NCBI RefSeq assembly: GCF_902497555.1
Contig: NZ_CABVGP010000001.1
Span: forward strand, 372,001 to 436,000
Source: Amycolatopsis camponoti
Lineage (GTDB): Bacteria > Actinomycetota > Actinomycetes > Mycobacteriales > Pseudonocardiaceae
Direction of reading: 5' to 3'
Length of the DNA stretch: 64,000 bases
Under the pieces are notes generated by a model. It saw only the letters and a program-made list of their open reading frames with translations. It did not search any database and was not told where the DNA came from. Shown piece after piece: positions 8,631-17,570 of this stretch. Both the position numbers and the translations under genes were made by a program. The number at the start of each line of letters is the position of its first letter. Positions within the stretch are counted from its first letter, which is position 1.

Positions 8631-10196
8631 TTACTTCCAGTCGACCTGCGGGCTCCGGTAGAAGTCGATGCCCTGGGTCACCCAGCGCGGCGACTGCTTG
8701 GCCAGCCGCGCGCGGTAGGCGTCCCAGTTGTGCGTCGACTTCGGGGACCAGCCGATCTCCGCGATGCCGGGCAGCCGCGGGAACGCCATGTATTCGATGT
8801 CGTTGCTCGTGCGGATCGTCTCGGTCCACAGCGGCGCCTCGACGCCCGCGACCGACTTCTCGCCGACGCCGGTCACCAGCGACGCGGGATCCCAGTTGTA
8901 CCCGTCCTTGACCTCGACCAGCGCCGCCCAGTCCTGGCCCAGCGGCGTCTGCTCGGTGTACTTCATGTCCAGGTAGGCGAAGTTCGCCGGCGACATCAGG
9001 ATCTTGTTGCCCCGGGCCGCGGCGGCCGCGACGGACTCGTTGTCGCCGCCGAAGTCCCAGTACTGCGGGACGGCCGACACCGGCAGGTCCGACTTGGCGA
9101 TCTCGTGCCAGCCGGTGACCTTCTTGCCGTACTTGGCGACGATCGGCTGCACCTTCCGCTGGAACGTCAGGTAGTCCGCGGGCGGCGTCGCGTGGGCCTC
9201 GTCGCCGCCGATGTGCAGGTACTGGCCCGGGGTGATGGCCGCCAGCTCGCGCACGACGTCGTCGACGAACTTGTACGTGGTCGGCGAGGAGATGCACAGC
9301 GAGCTGTAGCCGACCTCGGTGTCCGTGCGGACCGGGACGGCCTTGCCGTCGCAGTTCAGTTCCGCGTACGTCGACTGCGCGGCGTTCGTGTGGCCCGGCA
9401 TGTCGATCTCCGGGATCACCGTGATGTGCCGCGACGCCGCGTACGCGACGATGTCCTTGTACTGCGCCTGCGTGTAGTAGCCGCCCGGGTCGCCGTCGAC
9501 CGCCGTCTTGCCGCCGACCGTCGCGAGCTTCGGCCAGCTCTTGATCTCGATGCGCCAGCCCTGGTCGTCGGCGAGGTGCAGGTGCAGGGTGTTGATCTTG
9601 TACTGGGCGATCTGGTCGATGTACAGCTTGACCTGGTCCGGCTTGAAGAAGTGCCGGGCGACGTCGAGCATCGCGCCGCGCTCGCCGAAGCGCGGGTAGT
9701 CGAGGATCGTGCCGCCCGCGACCGTCCACGTCCGGTGCTGGACGCGCTTCGCGTCGATCGCCGACGGCAGCAGCTGCCGCAGCGACTGGACGCCGTCGAA
9801 GAGCCCGTCCGCGGTGTTGGCCTTCAAGGAGACGCCGTCGTGGGTGACCTTGAGTTCGTAACCCTCGGTGCCGATCCGGGAGTCGTGGCCCAGCTGCAGC
9901 GAGATCGCGGGCAGGCCCCCCGGCCGCGGCACGACCGGCAGCGGGTACCCGGTGGCCGGGCGCAGCAGGCCGCGCAGGTAGTCCGCGACCTGGCCGGCGC
10001 CGCGGTCGGCGCTGATGACGGTGAACGGCGTCAGCTTGAAGCCGCCCCGCGGATCGGCCTTCGCCGAGACGGGTGCGGGGACGACGTCGGTCACGCTCCG
10101 TTCCGGCGCGGCCGGGGCAGCCACCGCGGCGGCGGGCAGGCCGACTGCCGTCAGACTCACGATCGCCGCGGTCGAGACGGCTCTGGACAAGCGCAT
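8631..10196 (-). CDS. Secreted beta-N-acetylhexosaminidase, GH20
   Basis: A 521-residue secreted enzyme that removes terminal GlcNAc/GalNAc residues, for example from chito-oligosaccharides. The Sec signal peptide covers residues 1-27, with AVA-AP near the cleavage site. The GH20b accessory domain spans about 35-160. The TIM-barrel domain follows, with MLDVARHFF near 177, HLHLADDQGWR at 205-215 and the catalytic Asp332-Glu333 pair in HIGGDEAH. The ATG at 10196 has GGAGGTG 6 nt upstream. A DasR-like operator lies about 30 bp upstream, consistent with GlcNAc-dependent control. Confidence 0.94.
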   Translation of the reverse strand: MRLSRAVSTAAIVSLTAVGLPAAAVAAPAAPERSVTDVVPAPVSAKADPRGGFKLTPFTVISADRGAGQVADYLRGLLRPATGYPLPVVPRPGGLPAISLQLGHDSRIGTEGYELKVTHDGVSLKANTADGLFDGVQSLRQLLPSAIDAKRVQHRTWTVAGGTILDYPRFGERGAMLDVARHFFKPDQVKLYIDQIAQYKINTLHLHLADDQGWRIEIKSWPKLATVGGKTAVDGDPGGYYTQAQYKDIVAYAASRHITVIPEIDMPGHTNAAQSTYAELNCDGKAVPVRTDTEVGYSSLCISSPTTYKFVDDVVRELAAITPGQYLHIGGDEAHATPPADYLTFQRKVQPIVAKYGKKVTGWHEIAKSDLPVSAVPQYWDFGGDNESVAAAAARGNKILMSPANFAYLDMKYTEQTPLGQDWAALVEVKDGYNWDPASLVTGVGEKSVAGVEAPLWTETIRTSNDIEYMAFPRLPGIAEIGWSPKSTHNWDAYRARLAKQSPRWVTQGIDFYRSPQVDWK

Positions 10197-10226
10197 CAGG
10201 GCACCTCCGGTCGGGGACTCCCTCCC

Positions 10227-10242
10227 AAAGGTACAGACCAGC
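10227..10242 (-). promoter_or_regulatory. Candidate DasR (dre) operator
   Basis: The plus strand reads AAAGGTACAGACCAGC. It matches the pseudo-palindromic Streptomyces dre consensus (ASTGGTCTAGACCAST, from memory) at 11 of 16 positions, including GGT and AGACCAG. It lies 31-46 nt upstream of a GH20 chitobiase-type gene, a known class of DasR target. Confidence 0.45.
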
Positions 10243-10262
10243 CGGTGCATTTGGAACAGCTC

Positions 10263-12134
10263 TTAACGAAGGGCGGCCCGGATCGCGTCGAGCACGCCGG
10301 GGTCCTCGATGGTCGAGGGCACGGCTTCGTCGCGGCCGTCGGCGATCGCGCGCATGGTCTTGCGCAGGATCTTCCCGGACCGCGTCTTCGGCAGCGCGTC
10401 CACAATGGACACATCGCGGAACGCGGCGACCGGCCCGATGTCCCGGCGGACCATGGCCACCAGTTCGTCGCGCAGCTGTTCCTCGGGGATGTCCGCACCC
10501 GCCTTCAGCACGACGAACCCGCGCGGCAGCTGGCCCTTGAGCTGGTCGGCGACGCCGATGACGGCGCACTCGGCGACGGCCGGGTGCGAGGCCAGCACGG
10601 CCTCCATCGAACCCGTCGAAAGCCGGTGCCCGGCGACGTTGATGACGTCGTCGGTGCGGCCCATGACGAACAGGTAGCCGTCTTCGTCGAGGTAGCCGGA
10701 GTCGCCGGTCAGGTAGTAGCCGTCGTAGCGGGAGAGGTAGGCCTCGTGGTAACGCTCGTCGTCGCCCCACAGCGTCGGCAGCGAGCCCGGCGGCAGCGGC
10801 AGCTTCACCGTGATGGCGCCTTCGCGGCCGGCCGGCAGCTCGTCGCCGGCCTGGTCGAGGATCCGGACGTCCCAGCCGGGGACGGGCTTGGTCGCGGACC
10901 CGGCTTTGACCTCCATGGGCTCCAGGCCACGCGGGTTGGCCGCGATCGGCCAGCCGGTCTCGGTCTGCCACCAGTGGTCGATCACCGGCGTGCCGAGCTT
11001 CTCGTGCGCCCAGTGGTAGGTCTCCGGGTCGAGCCGCTCGCCGGCCATGAACAGCGTCTTGAACGCCTTGAGGTCGTACTTCTCCAGCTCGCGGGCGTCC
11101 GGGTCGACCTTCTTGATCGCCCGCAGCGCGGTCGGCGCGGTGAACAGCGCCTGGACGCCGTGCTCGGCGATGACCCGCCAGAACGCGCCCGCGTCCGGCG
11201 TGCCGACCGGCTTGCCTTCGTAGAGCACGGTCGTCGCGCCGGCCAGCAGCGGCGCGTACACGATGTAGGAGTGCCCGACGACCCAGCCGACGTCGGAGGC
11301 CGTCCACCAGATGTCGCCGGCGTGGACGTCGTAGACCGCGTCCATCGAGTAGGCGAGCGCGACCGCGTGGCCGCCGGTGTCGCGCACGACGCCCTTCGGC
11401 TTCCCGGTGGTCCCGGACGTGTAGAGGATGTAGAGCGGGTCGGTGGCGGCGACCGGCACCGGGTCCGCCGGGGTCGCACCGGCCGCCAGCTCGTCCCAGT
11501 CGAGGTCACGGCCGGTCAGCCGGGCCGGGGCCTGCTCGCGCTGCAGCACGACGACGTGGTCCGGCTGGTGCTCGGTCATGCCGAGGGCGCCGTCGATGAT
11601 CGGCTTGTACTCGACCACCCGCGTCGGCTCGATGCCGCAGGATGCCGCCAGGATGACCTTGGGTTTCGCGTCCTGGATCCGCGCCGCGAGCTCCTTCGGA
11701 GCGAAGCCGCCGAAGACCACCGAGTGCACCGCGCCGATCCGCGCGCAGGCCAGCATCGCGATCGCGGCTTCGGGCACCATCGGCAGGTAGACGATGACCC
11801 GGTCACCCTTCGTGACCCCCAGGGAGCTGAGCGCACCGGCGAACCGCGCGACCGCGTCCCGCAGCTCTTCGTAGGTGTAGGTGCGTTGCCGTCCGGTCAC
11901 GGGAGAGTCCCAGATCAGTGCGGCCTGGCCGCCCCGGCCGGCCTCGACGTGCCGGTCGAGCGCGTTGTACGAGGTGTTCAGCTCGGCGTCCGGGAACCAC
12001 CGGTAGAAGGGTGGGTTCGAGTCGTCCAGGGCCCGTTCCGGCGCCTTCGTCCAGCTGATTTTCCCGGCCGCTTCCAGCCAGAACGCGTCCGGCTCGGTCA
12101 GGCTCCGCTGGTAGGCCTCGGAGTACGCACCCAT
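10263..12134 (-). CDS. Acetyl/propionyl-CoA synthetase (PrpE-like, AMP-forming)
   Basis: A 623-residue ANL-superfamily ligase activating a short-chain acid with ATP and CoA. The P-loop-like YILYTSGTTGKPKGVV is followed by RDTGGHAVAL, as in propionyl-CoA synthetases. The adenylation core contains WWQTETGWPI and GYYLTGD. The C-terminal KTRSGKILRKT carries the acetylatable catalytic Lys. The ATG at 12134 has GAAGGAG upstream. It sits head-to-head with the membrane kinase gene. Choosing between acetate and propionate needs an assay. Confidence 0.9.
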   Translation of the reverse strand: MGAYSEAYQRSLTEPDAFWLEAAGKISWTKAPERALDDSNPPFYRWFPDAELNTSYNALDRHVEAGRGGQAALIWDSPVTGRQRTYTYEELRDAVARFAGALSSLGVTKGDRVIVYLPMVPEAAIAMLACARIGAVHSVVFGGFAPKELAARIQDAKPKVILAASCGIEPTRVVEYKPIIDGALGMTEHQPDHVVVLQREQAPARLTGRDLDWDELAAGATPADPVPVAATDPLYILYTSGTTGKPKGVVRDTGGHAVALAYSMDAVYDVHAGDIWWTASDVGWVVGHSYIVYAPLLAGATTVLYEGKPVGTPDAGAFWRVIAEHGVQALFTAPTALRAIKKVDPDARELEKYDLKAFKTLFMAGERLDPETYHWAHEKLGTPVIDHWWQTETGWPIAANPRGLEPMEVKAGSATKPVPGWDVRILDQAGDELPAGREGAITVKLPLPPGSLPTLWGDDERYHEAYLSRYDGYYLTGDSGYLDEDGYLFVMGRTDDVINVAGHRLSTGSMEAVLASHPAVAECAVIGVADQLKGQLPRGFVVLKAGADIPEEQLRDELVAMVRRDIGPVAAFRDVSIVDALPKTRSGKILRKTMRAIADGRDEAVPSTIEDPGVLDAIRAALR

Positions 12135-12319
12135 TCCCGCTCCTTCGCGTCGGACGTCCGCTCCGACCCCATCATGACGCGCGGGCGGCGGGCTCGCCGG
12201 ATTCCGGGCACGCTGAAGACCCGGCAACCTCACGGCGGCCGGCTGCGTCCTAAGCTGGACCGCAGGAAAACGCCGTGTGGCGGTACCAAGCGAATACGGA
12301 CAGTGAGGGGAGCCCGGCG

Positions 12320-14080
12320 GTGAACGGACTCGCGAGCGCGTTGCTCTCGCTAGCCCATTCCTTGTTCGGCCCGGGCTTCTGCCCCGGCGACTGGGTCTGG
12401 GCCACGAGTGCGGCCGGCGCGCTCGTCGCACTGCTGCCGCCGATCGGCGCGCTGGCCGTGGCGATCATCCGGAAAGGCACCGGCAACCGCTACGACGCGA
12501 CGACGCTGGGCGTCTTCGCGGCGATCGGGCTGGTCAGCGCGCTCATCCTGCCGTGGCTGCTGTCCAACGGCGTGTCCGGCGTGTTCCGGGCGGAGTTCTC
12601 GAACCAGAAGTCCGGCCTGTCCAAGGCGGAGACGGCCACGTTGACCAGCGGCTTCTGCTGGGTGGACAACCAGAAGCAGTACCTGGGCGGGCGGCAGACC
12701 GTCTTCGACGTCTTTTCCGCCGGCAGCACCGGTCCCGACGACCTCCCGGTCTTCGTCTACCTGGTGGCCTTCGTCGTGCTCGGCGCCGGTTCGCTGCTGT
12801 TCGTGATGCTGCAGGGCCGCACGGCCTTCCGCCGCGGCCCGAAGTGGCCTTCGCGGCTGTTCTGGATCCCGTTCGCCGCGATGCTCGTGTTCAGCGTCGG
12901 CATGGAGGCCAACACCGCGCTGCACTTCTTCCTGGGTTTCCTGCCGTTCAGCGTGCTGGGCCTGATCCCGGTCGCGATGGTCGGCCCGCCGCCGTGGTCG
13001 GTGATCAACCGGCCGGACGTGCCGCCGCGCCGCGACCAGGAGCCGCAGGGGCCGCCGCCGTCGCAGGTCCAGCCGCGCCCGACCCCGCCGCCGCCTCCGC
13101 CACCCCCGGTCAACCGGCCGTACCCGAAGACGGCGCTGGCGGCCGCGCCCGAGCCCCCGCCGATGGCCGGCGCGCTCGCCGCGGCCCCGGGCCCGATCCC
13201 GCCGCCGCCCGGCTCGCGCAACGCCGGCGGCAGCCGCTACCGGCGCGTCAAGCAGCTCGGCGCGGGTGGCTTCGGCACGGTCTGGCAGGCCGTCGACACC
13301 CAGCTCAACCGCACAGTCGCGCTGAAGATCGCGCACGCGCCGGACCGCGACACCGCCGAGCGCATGCAGCGCGAGGCCCGGGCGCTGGCCGTGGTCAGCC
13401 ACCCGAACTGCGTCAAGGTGTACGACCTCGCCGAGGAGCCGGACGGGCTCGCGCTGGTGATGGAGTACCTCGAGGGCCGTCCGCTGGCCGAGCTGGTCGA
13501 CGGCCAGGGCCCGCTCGACGACGTCGCGGCCGGCCGCCTCTGGGCGACGATGGCCGGCGCGTTGGCGGCGGCGCACGACAAGGGCGTCCTGCACCGCGAC
13601 ATCAAGCCGTCGAACGTCATCCTCGACCGGAGCGGCCTGGCCCACCTGATCGACTTCGGCATCGCCCGCAGCCAGGGCGACTCGAAGATGACGGCGACCG
13701 GCATGATGATCGGCACGCCCGACTTCGTGGCCCCGGAGCAGGCGATGGGCGCGACGGCGTCCCCGGCGTCGGACGCGTGGCAGCTGGCGGCGACGATCAG
13801 CTACGCGCTGTCGGGCCAGCCCCCGCGCGGAACCCGCGAGACCCCGATGGCGGCGTTGATGGCGGCGGCCCGTGCCGAGCCGGTGTCCCGCCTGCCGCAG
13901 CGAAGCGCGCACGCTCGCCTGCTGGCGGCTTCGCTGGACCCGGAGCCCCGGCGCCGCCCGACGTTGAACGCGGTGCGGCGTGAGGTCGAGGGTTGGTTGT
14001 CGAGGGCGGGGAAGTCGGCCGACGGCCCGGTGACGCGGGTGGTGCCGCGCCAGCCGGGGGGCCAGCTGCCGCGCCGCTAG
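12320..14080 (+). CDS. Membrane Ser/Thr protein kinase with N-terminal TM module
   Basis: A 586-residue kinase with an unusual order. About five membrane segments come first (roughly residues 30-50, 62-82, 143-165, 180-197, 201-223), then a Pro-rich linker (about 235-300) with a run of eight prolines, then the Hanks kinase domain (about 306-560). Key residues are present: glycine loop GAGGFGTVWQ, Lys336, HRDIKPSN with Asp427, DFG Asp445 and APE. Most actinobacterial STPKs place the kinase first and the membrane helix after. The GTG at 12320 is chosen for its upstream GAGGGGAG. The 3' end overlaps the convergent methyltransferase by 4 bp. Confidence 0.88.
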   Translation: MNGLASALLSLAHSLFGPGFCPGDWVWATSAAGALVALLPPIGALAVAIIRKGTGNRYDATTLGVFAAIGLVSALILPWLLSNGVSGVFRAEFSNQKSGLSKAETATLTSGFCWVDNQKQYLGGRQTVFDVFSAGSTGPDDLPVFVYLVAFVVLGAGSLLFVMLQGRTAFRRGPKWPSRLFWIPFAAMLVFSVGMEANTALHFFLGFLPFSVLGLIPVAMVGPPPWSVINRPDVPPRRDQEPQGPPPSQVQPRPTPPPPPPPPVNRPYPKTALAAAPEPPPMAGALAAAPGPIPPPPGSRNAGGSRYRRVKQLGAGGFGTVWQAVDTQLNRTVALKIAHAPDRDTAERMQREARALAVVSHPNCVKVYDLAEEPDGLALVMEYLEGRPLAELVDGQGPLDDVAAGRLWATMAGALAAAHDKGVLHRDIKPSNVILDRSGLAHLIDFGIARSQGDSKMTATGMMIGTPDFVAPEQAMGATASPASDAWQLAATISYALSGQPPRGTRETPMAALMAAARAEPVSRLPQRSAHARLLAASLDPEPRRRPTLNAVRREVEGWLSRAGKSADGPVTRVVPRQPGGQLPRR

Positions 14081-14646
14081 CCCGGCTTCACGGCCGAGAA
14101 GATCAGCAGTTCCCTCGGCCGCACGTCCACGCTGACCTGCGCGAACCCGGCCTTCTCGAGCCGGCCGGGGAACGTCGTCGCGTCGATGACGTTCATCGTG
14201 TCGCCGATGTGCAGGAGCCGGAAACGGAAGTTGAGCTGGCCGTCGCTGCCGCAGTACGTGCCGCCCGGGCGCAGGACCCGCGCGGCTTCCGCGAAGATCG
14301 CGTCCTGCAGTGCGCGGGTCGGCACGTGGTGCAGCATCGTGAAGCACACGACGGCCGAGAACCGGCGGTCGGCGAAGGGCATCTCCGCGCCGCTGCCCTC
14401 GACGACCTCGGCGCGGTCGCCGTACTTCGCCCTCAGCAGCTCGGTCGACGCGGGGTCGATCTCCAGCACCGTCAGCTTCGGGACGGCGTCGAGCAGCACC
14501 TTCGTGGTGGCGCCGAACCCGGGCCCGATCTCGAGCACGTCGTCGCCCAGGTCGCGGTCCTTCAGCCACGGCGCCAGGCGTTCCTCGACGGTGGCCGCCC
14601 ACTTCTCCGAGCTGCAGATCTTGCGGTGGATCAGGTTCATCGGCAT
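14077..14646 (-). CDS. SAM-dependent class-I methyltransferase
   Basis: A 189-residue Rossmann-fold methyltransferase. Motif I is VLEIGPGFGATT (about residues 37-48), the acidic post-II residue lies in LEIDPAS, and MLHHVPTRALQDAI resembles UbiE/Methyltransf_11 members. The substrate is unknown. The start is ATG 14646 (a second ATG lies at 14640), with TAGCGT 7 nt upstream. It is divergent from the AraC gene by 52 bp, which may make it the target of that regulator. Confidence 0.85.
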   Translation of the reverse strand: MPMNLIHRKICSSEKWAATVEERLAPWLKDRDLGDDVLEIGPGFGATTKVLLDAVPKLTVLEIDPASTELLRAKYGDRAEVVEGSGAEMPFADRRFSAVVCFTMLHHVPTRALQDAIFAEAARVLRPGGTYCGSDGQLNFRFRLLHIGDTMNVIDATTFPGRLEKAGFAQVSVDVRPRELLIFSAVKPG

Positions 14647-14653
14647 GCGTCCG

Positions 14654-14659
14654 ACGCTA
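14654..14659 (-). promoter_or_regulatory. -10 box of the methyltransferase gene
   Basis: TAGCGT on the minus strand, 7 nt before the ATG at 14646. Confidence 0.4.
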
Positions 14660-14687
14660 GGACGCCCCGTCGGTGACCGGTAGCCGA

Positions 14688-14693
14688 TAGCCT
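14688..14693 (+). promoter_or_regulatory. -10 box of the AraC gene
   Basis: TAGCCT lies 5 nt before the ATG at 14699. A leaderless start is likely. Confidence 0.4.
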
Positions 14694-14698
14694 GACAC

Positions 14699-15436
14699 AT
14701 GATGTCGCGAAACAGCCAAGCCATGCTCCTCGGCGAGGTCGACCTGCCCGCCGGCACCTGGTTCCCGTGGCACGAGCACCCGGTGCACCAGCTGGTCTGG
14801 TCGGCCAGCGGAGTCGTCGCGGTCAAGTCCGGCGACGCGGGCTGGGTCCTCCCGCCGACGCGGGCGCTGTGGATGCCCGCGGGCATCCAGCACCGCACGG
14901 GCGCGCTCGGCCGGGCGGCGCTGCGCGGCATCTACGCCGACCCCGCGTTGTCCCCGGTGTCGTGGCCGTCGCCGCGGCTGGTCGTGGTCCGGCCGTTGCT
15001 GCGCGAGCTCCTGGAGTACCTGACCGGCGACAGCGTGGCCCCGGCGGCGCGGCTGCGCGCCGAGGCCGTGGCGTTCGACCTGCTGGAGCCGTTGGACGTG
15101 GTCCCGATCGTGGTGCCGTCCCCGGCCGACCCGCGAGCGCGGGACGTCGAGCGGGCGGTCCTGGCGAACCCGGCGGACCCGCGAAGCCTGGCGGAGTTCG
15201 GGCGGGACGTCGGAGCGGCGGAACGGACACTGGCGCGCATCTTCGTCCGCGAGTGCCGGATGCCGTTCGGAACGTGGCGCACGCAGGTGCGGCTGCGGGC
15301 GTCGCTGCCGCTGCTGGCCCAGGGAGCGTCGATGGAGACCGTGGCCCACCGGGTGGGGTACAGCTCGGCGAGCGCGTTCGTCGCGGCGTTCCGGCGAGCC
15401 GTCGGGGTCACGCCGGGGGCCTACTTCGCGGGCTGA
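14699..15436 (+). CDS. AraC-family transcriptional regulator
   Basis: A 245-residue regulator with an N-terminal cupin sensor (WHEHPVHQLVW near residue 24, LPPTRALWMPAG near 52) and a C-terminal double helix-turn-helix ending in METVAHRVGYSSASAFVAAF. The layout matches small AraC regulators that sense a hydrophobic ligand and often control a neighbouring methyltransferase or exporter. The two Met codons at the start make 14699 or 14702 equally possible. Its 3' end overlaps the convergent GNAT gene by 29 bp. Confidence 0.88.
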   Translation: MMSRNSQAMLLGEVDLPAGTWFPWHEHPVHQLVWSASGVVAVKSGDAGWVLPPTRALWMPAGIQHRTGALGRAALRGIYADPALSPVSWPSPRLVVVRPLLRELLEYLTGDSVAPAARLRAEAVAFDLLEPLDVVPIVVPSPADPRARDVERAVLANPADPRSLAEFGRDVGAAERTLARIFVRECRMPFGTWRTQVRLRASLPLLAQGASMETVAHRVGYSSASAFVAAFRRAVGVTPGAYFAG

Positions 15437-15971
15437 GCCGGCACCAGTACCGCAGCCGCCCGGCGGAGCTGGTGTCCGCGAGGACGCCGCCGTTGCGCTC
15501 GATCACGCGCCGCGACGCGTGGTTCTCGGGAGCGCAGGTCAGCAGGACGTCGTCGAGGCCGGCCTCGCGGGCGACCAGCAGGCTCGCCCGCAGCAGCGTG
15601 GTGGCGTGCCCGCGCCCTCGTGCGGCCGGCCTGATGTCGTAGCCGAGATGGCCGCCGAACTCGGTCAGCTCGTCGTTGAGCCGCAGGTTGAGCCGGACCC
15701 GCCCGAGGTAGTCGTCGCCGTCGGCCCACCAGAGGATTCGGTGCGGAACGCGGTCGCGTCCGAAGGGTGCCTCCCCGCGGAGGCCGGCCTCGCGCATCTC
15801 CTCGACCCAGCGCGCGAACGCCGCCGGCTCGGCGAGCAGCTCCGGCCGCAGGTCGGTGTGCAGACCCTCGCGGTGGTACTCCGCCAGCGCGTCGAGGAAC
15901 GACCGGTGGTGGCGCGGCGCGGGGTCGGCCAGAGCTACCGCCAGGACGGCAGCCAGCGTTCGGCGTCCCAC
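15408..15971 (-). CDS. GNAT-family N-acetyltransferase
   Basis: About 187 residues. The core acetyl-CoA-binding region contains LGYDIRPAARGRGHAT followed by RVIERNGG, as in RimJ-like GNAT enzymes acting on amino groups; the target is unknown. The start is uncertain: GTG 15971, which would overlap the 3' end of the mannosyltransferase gene by 37 bp, is the best available initiator. The conserved part begins only about 14 residues later (LADPAPRHHRSFL). It is probably co-transcribed with pmt. Confidence 0.75.
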   Translation of the reverse strand: MGRRTLAAVLAVALADPAPRHHRSFLDALAEYHREGLHTDLRPELLAEPAAFARWVEEMREAGLRGEAPFGRDRVPHRILWWADGDDYLGRVRLNLRLNDELTEFGGHLGYDIRPAARGRGHATTLLRASLLVAREAGLDDVLLTCAPENHASRRVIERNGGVLADTSSAGRLRYWCRLSPRSRPPA

Positions 15972-17503
15972 TGGCCCGTGGTGATCGCGACGCCGTTCAG
16001 GATCGGCCACAGCCAGGCGAAGTTCGCCACCACCAGGCCCACGTACAACGACACCACGAGCAGACCGGTCCCGCGTCTTTCGAACCCGCGCCGGGCGCTG
16101 CCCAGGATCTGGCCCAGGCACAACGTCAACCCGAGCACCAGGAACGCCGCCAACGGCGTCGCGTAGAAGAAGTACATCTGGCGGTCGATGTTGGTGAACC
16201 AGAAGACGTACCCGCCGAGGTAGCCCACCAGCACCGCCGCGTAGCGCCAGTCCGCGCGGAACACCGAGCGCCACACCGACCAGCCCAGCATCGGGATCGC
16301 CAGCCACCACATCGCCGGCGTGCCGATCAGCATCGTCGCGCTGACGCAGCGGGACTCGCCGCAGCCGGTGACGTCGCCGTCGTAGCTGTAGAGCATCGGG
16401 CGCAGCCCCATCGGCCACGTCCACGGCTTCGACTCCCACGGGTGCGGGTTGTCCTTGGGCGTGACCAGCGTTTCGTGGAAGTGCAGGACGTTGCCCGTGT
16501 AGTCGGCGAGCGAGCGCAGCGACGCCGGCACCCACGACCAGATGCCCGGCGCGATGTCCTTGATCTCGGTGTAGTGCCGGTCGGTCGCGGTCTCGCTCGC
16601 GAACCACGCCCAGTACGCGCTCAGGTACATCAGGAACGGGATGAGCAGGATCGCCCACAGCGCGGGCAGCACGTCCCGGCGGATCGTGCCCAGCCAGGGC
16701 CGCTCGACGCCGGCCGCGCGGCGCGCCGCGACGTCGAAGAACACGCACAGCAGCCCGAACGCGACGATGTAGTACAGCGCCGACCACTTGACGCCGAAGG
16801 TGAGCCCGATCATCAGCCCGGTCGCGAACCGCCACCAGCGGAAGCCCAGCTTGGGGCCCCACACGGACTCGTTGACCCAGCCCTCGCGGACCGCCGTCGC
16901 GAGCCGGGTGCGCACCTGGTCGCGGTCGACGAGCAGGCAGGCGAACGCGGCGAGCACGAACAGCGCGATGAAGATGTCGAGCATGCCCATCCGCGACTGC
17001 AGGTGCAGCACGCCGTCGCTGATCACGAGGATGCCGGCGATGCCGCCGAGCAGCGTCGAGCGGGTCAGGCGGCGGGCGACGCGGATGGTCAGGAAGACGA
17101 TGAGGGTGCCGGCCAGCGCGGGCATGATCCGCCAGCCCCAGCCGTTGTAGCCGAACAGCCATTCGCCGATCGCGATCAGCTGCTTGGCCAGCGGCGGGTG
17201 GACGACCAGCTCGTAGCCGTAGTTGTCCTCGTAACCGCCGTTGCGCAGCATCTGCCACGCCTGCGGCACGTAGTGCTTCTCGTCGAAGACCGGGCTGCCC
17301 TTGTCCGTCGGCACGCCGAGGTTCTGCAGCCGGACGATGCCGCCGATCACGGTCAGCACGAGGGTGACGACCCAGCCGCGCAGCCGGTCGGTCGGCATGC
17401 CGCGGCCGAGCAGGGTCACTTCGCGGTCGGTCGGCGGCCGGAGCGCCTCGACCGGGTCCGGCCGGACGCTTTCGTCGTCGGGACGGGTCAGCACGGCGGT
17501 CAC
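15935..17503 (-). CDS. pmt: Protein O-mannosyltransferase (GT39, PMT family)
   Basis: A 522-residue polytopic membrane enzyme transferring mannose from polyprenyl-phosphate-mannose to Ser/Thr of exported proteins. The first luminal loop carries the PMT catalytic acidic pair region FDEKHYVPQAW (about residues 73-83). HPPLAKQLIAIGEW follows, and roughly ten further membrane helices are visible. Its place divergent from rsmI matches M. tuberculosis Rv1002c-Rv1003. GTG 17503 is used with TAGGAT exactly 6 nt upstream. The secreted LamG/RHS proteins downstream are possible acceptors (speculative). Confidence 0.93.
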   Translation of the reverse strand: MTAVLTRPDDESVRPDPVEALRPPTDREVTLLGRGMPTDRLRGWVVTLVLTVIGGIVRLQNLGVPTDKGSPVFDEKHYVPQAWQMLRNGGYEDNYGYELVVHPPLAKQLIAIGEWLFGYNGWGWRIMPALAGTLIVFLTIRVARRLTRSTLLGGIAGILVISDGVLHLQSRMGMLDIFIALFVLAAFACLLVDRDQVRTRLATAVREGWVNESVWGPKLGFRWWRFATGLMIGLTFGVKWSALYYIVAFGLLCVFFDVAARRAAGVERPWLGTIRRDVLPALWAILLIPFLMYLSAYWAWFASETATDRHYTEIKDIAPGIWSWVPASLRSLADYTGNVLHFHETLVTPKDNPHPWESKPWTWPMGLRPMLYSYDGDVTGCGESRCVSATMLIGTPAMWWLAIPMLGWSVWRSVFRADWRYAAVLVGYLGGYVFWFTNIDRQMYFFYATPLAAFLVLGLTLCLGQILGSARRGFERRGTGLLVVSLYVGLVVANFAWLWPILNGVAITTGQWDAERWLPSWR

Positions 17504-17509
17504 GGGGCG

Positions 17510-17515
17510 ATCCTA
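17510..17515 (-). promoter_or_regulatory. -10 box of pmt
   Basis: TAGGAT on the minus strand, 6 nt before the GTG at 17503. It shares a 67-bp divergent region with rsmI. Confidence 0.5.
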
Positions 17516-17558
17516 CGGGCGGGACAGGGCGTGCGTCGTCCGGATCCGCTGATCAGCC

Positions 17559-17564
17559 TAGGCT
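17559..17564 (+). promoter_or_regulatory. -10 box of rsmI
   Basis: TAGGCT lies 6 nt before the GTG at 17571. There is no Shine-Dalgarno sequence, so the transcript is probably leaderless. Confidence 0.5.
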
Positions 17565-17570
17565 GGCCCG

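Noticed and set aside
8589..12323. A very long open frame on the plus strand opposite the hexosaminidase and acyl-CoA synthetase
   Set aside because: It is a GC-rich antisense shadow: low-complexity Arg/Val/Asp/Leu composition, no motifs, and both opposite-strand genes have complete catalytic signatures.
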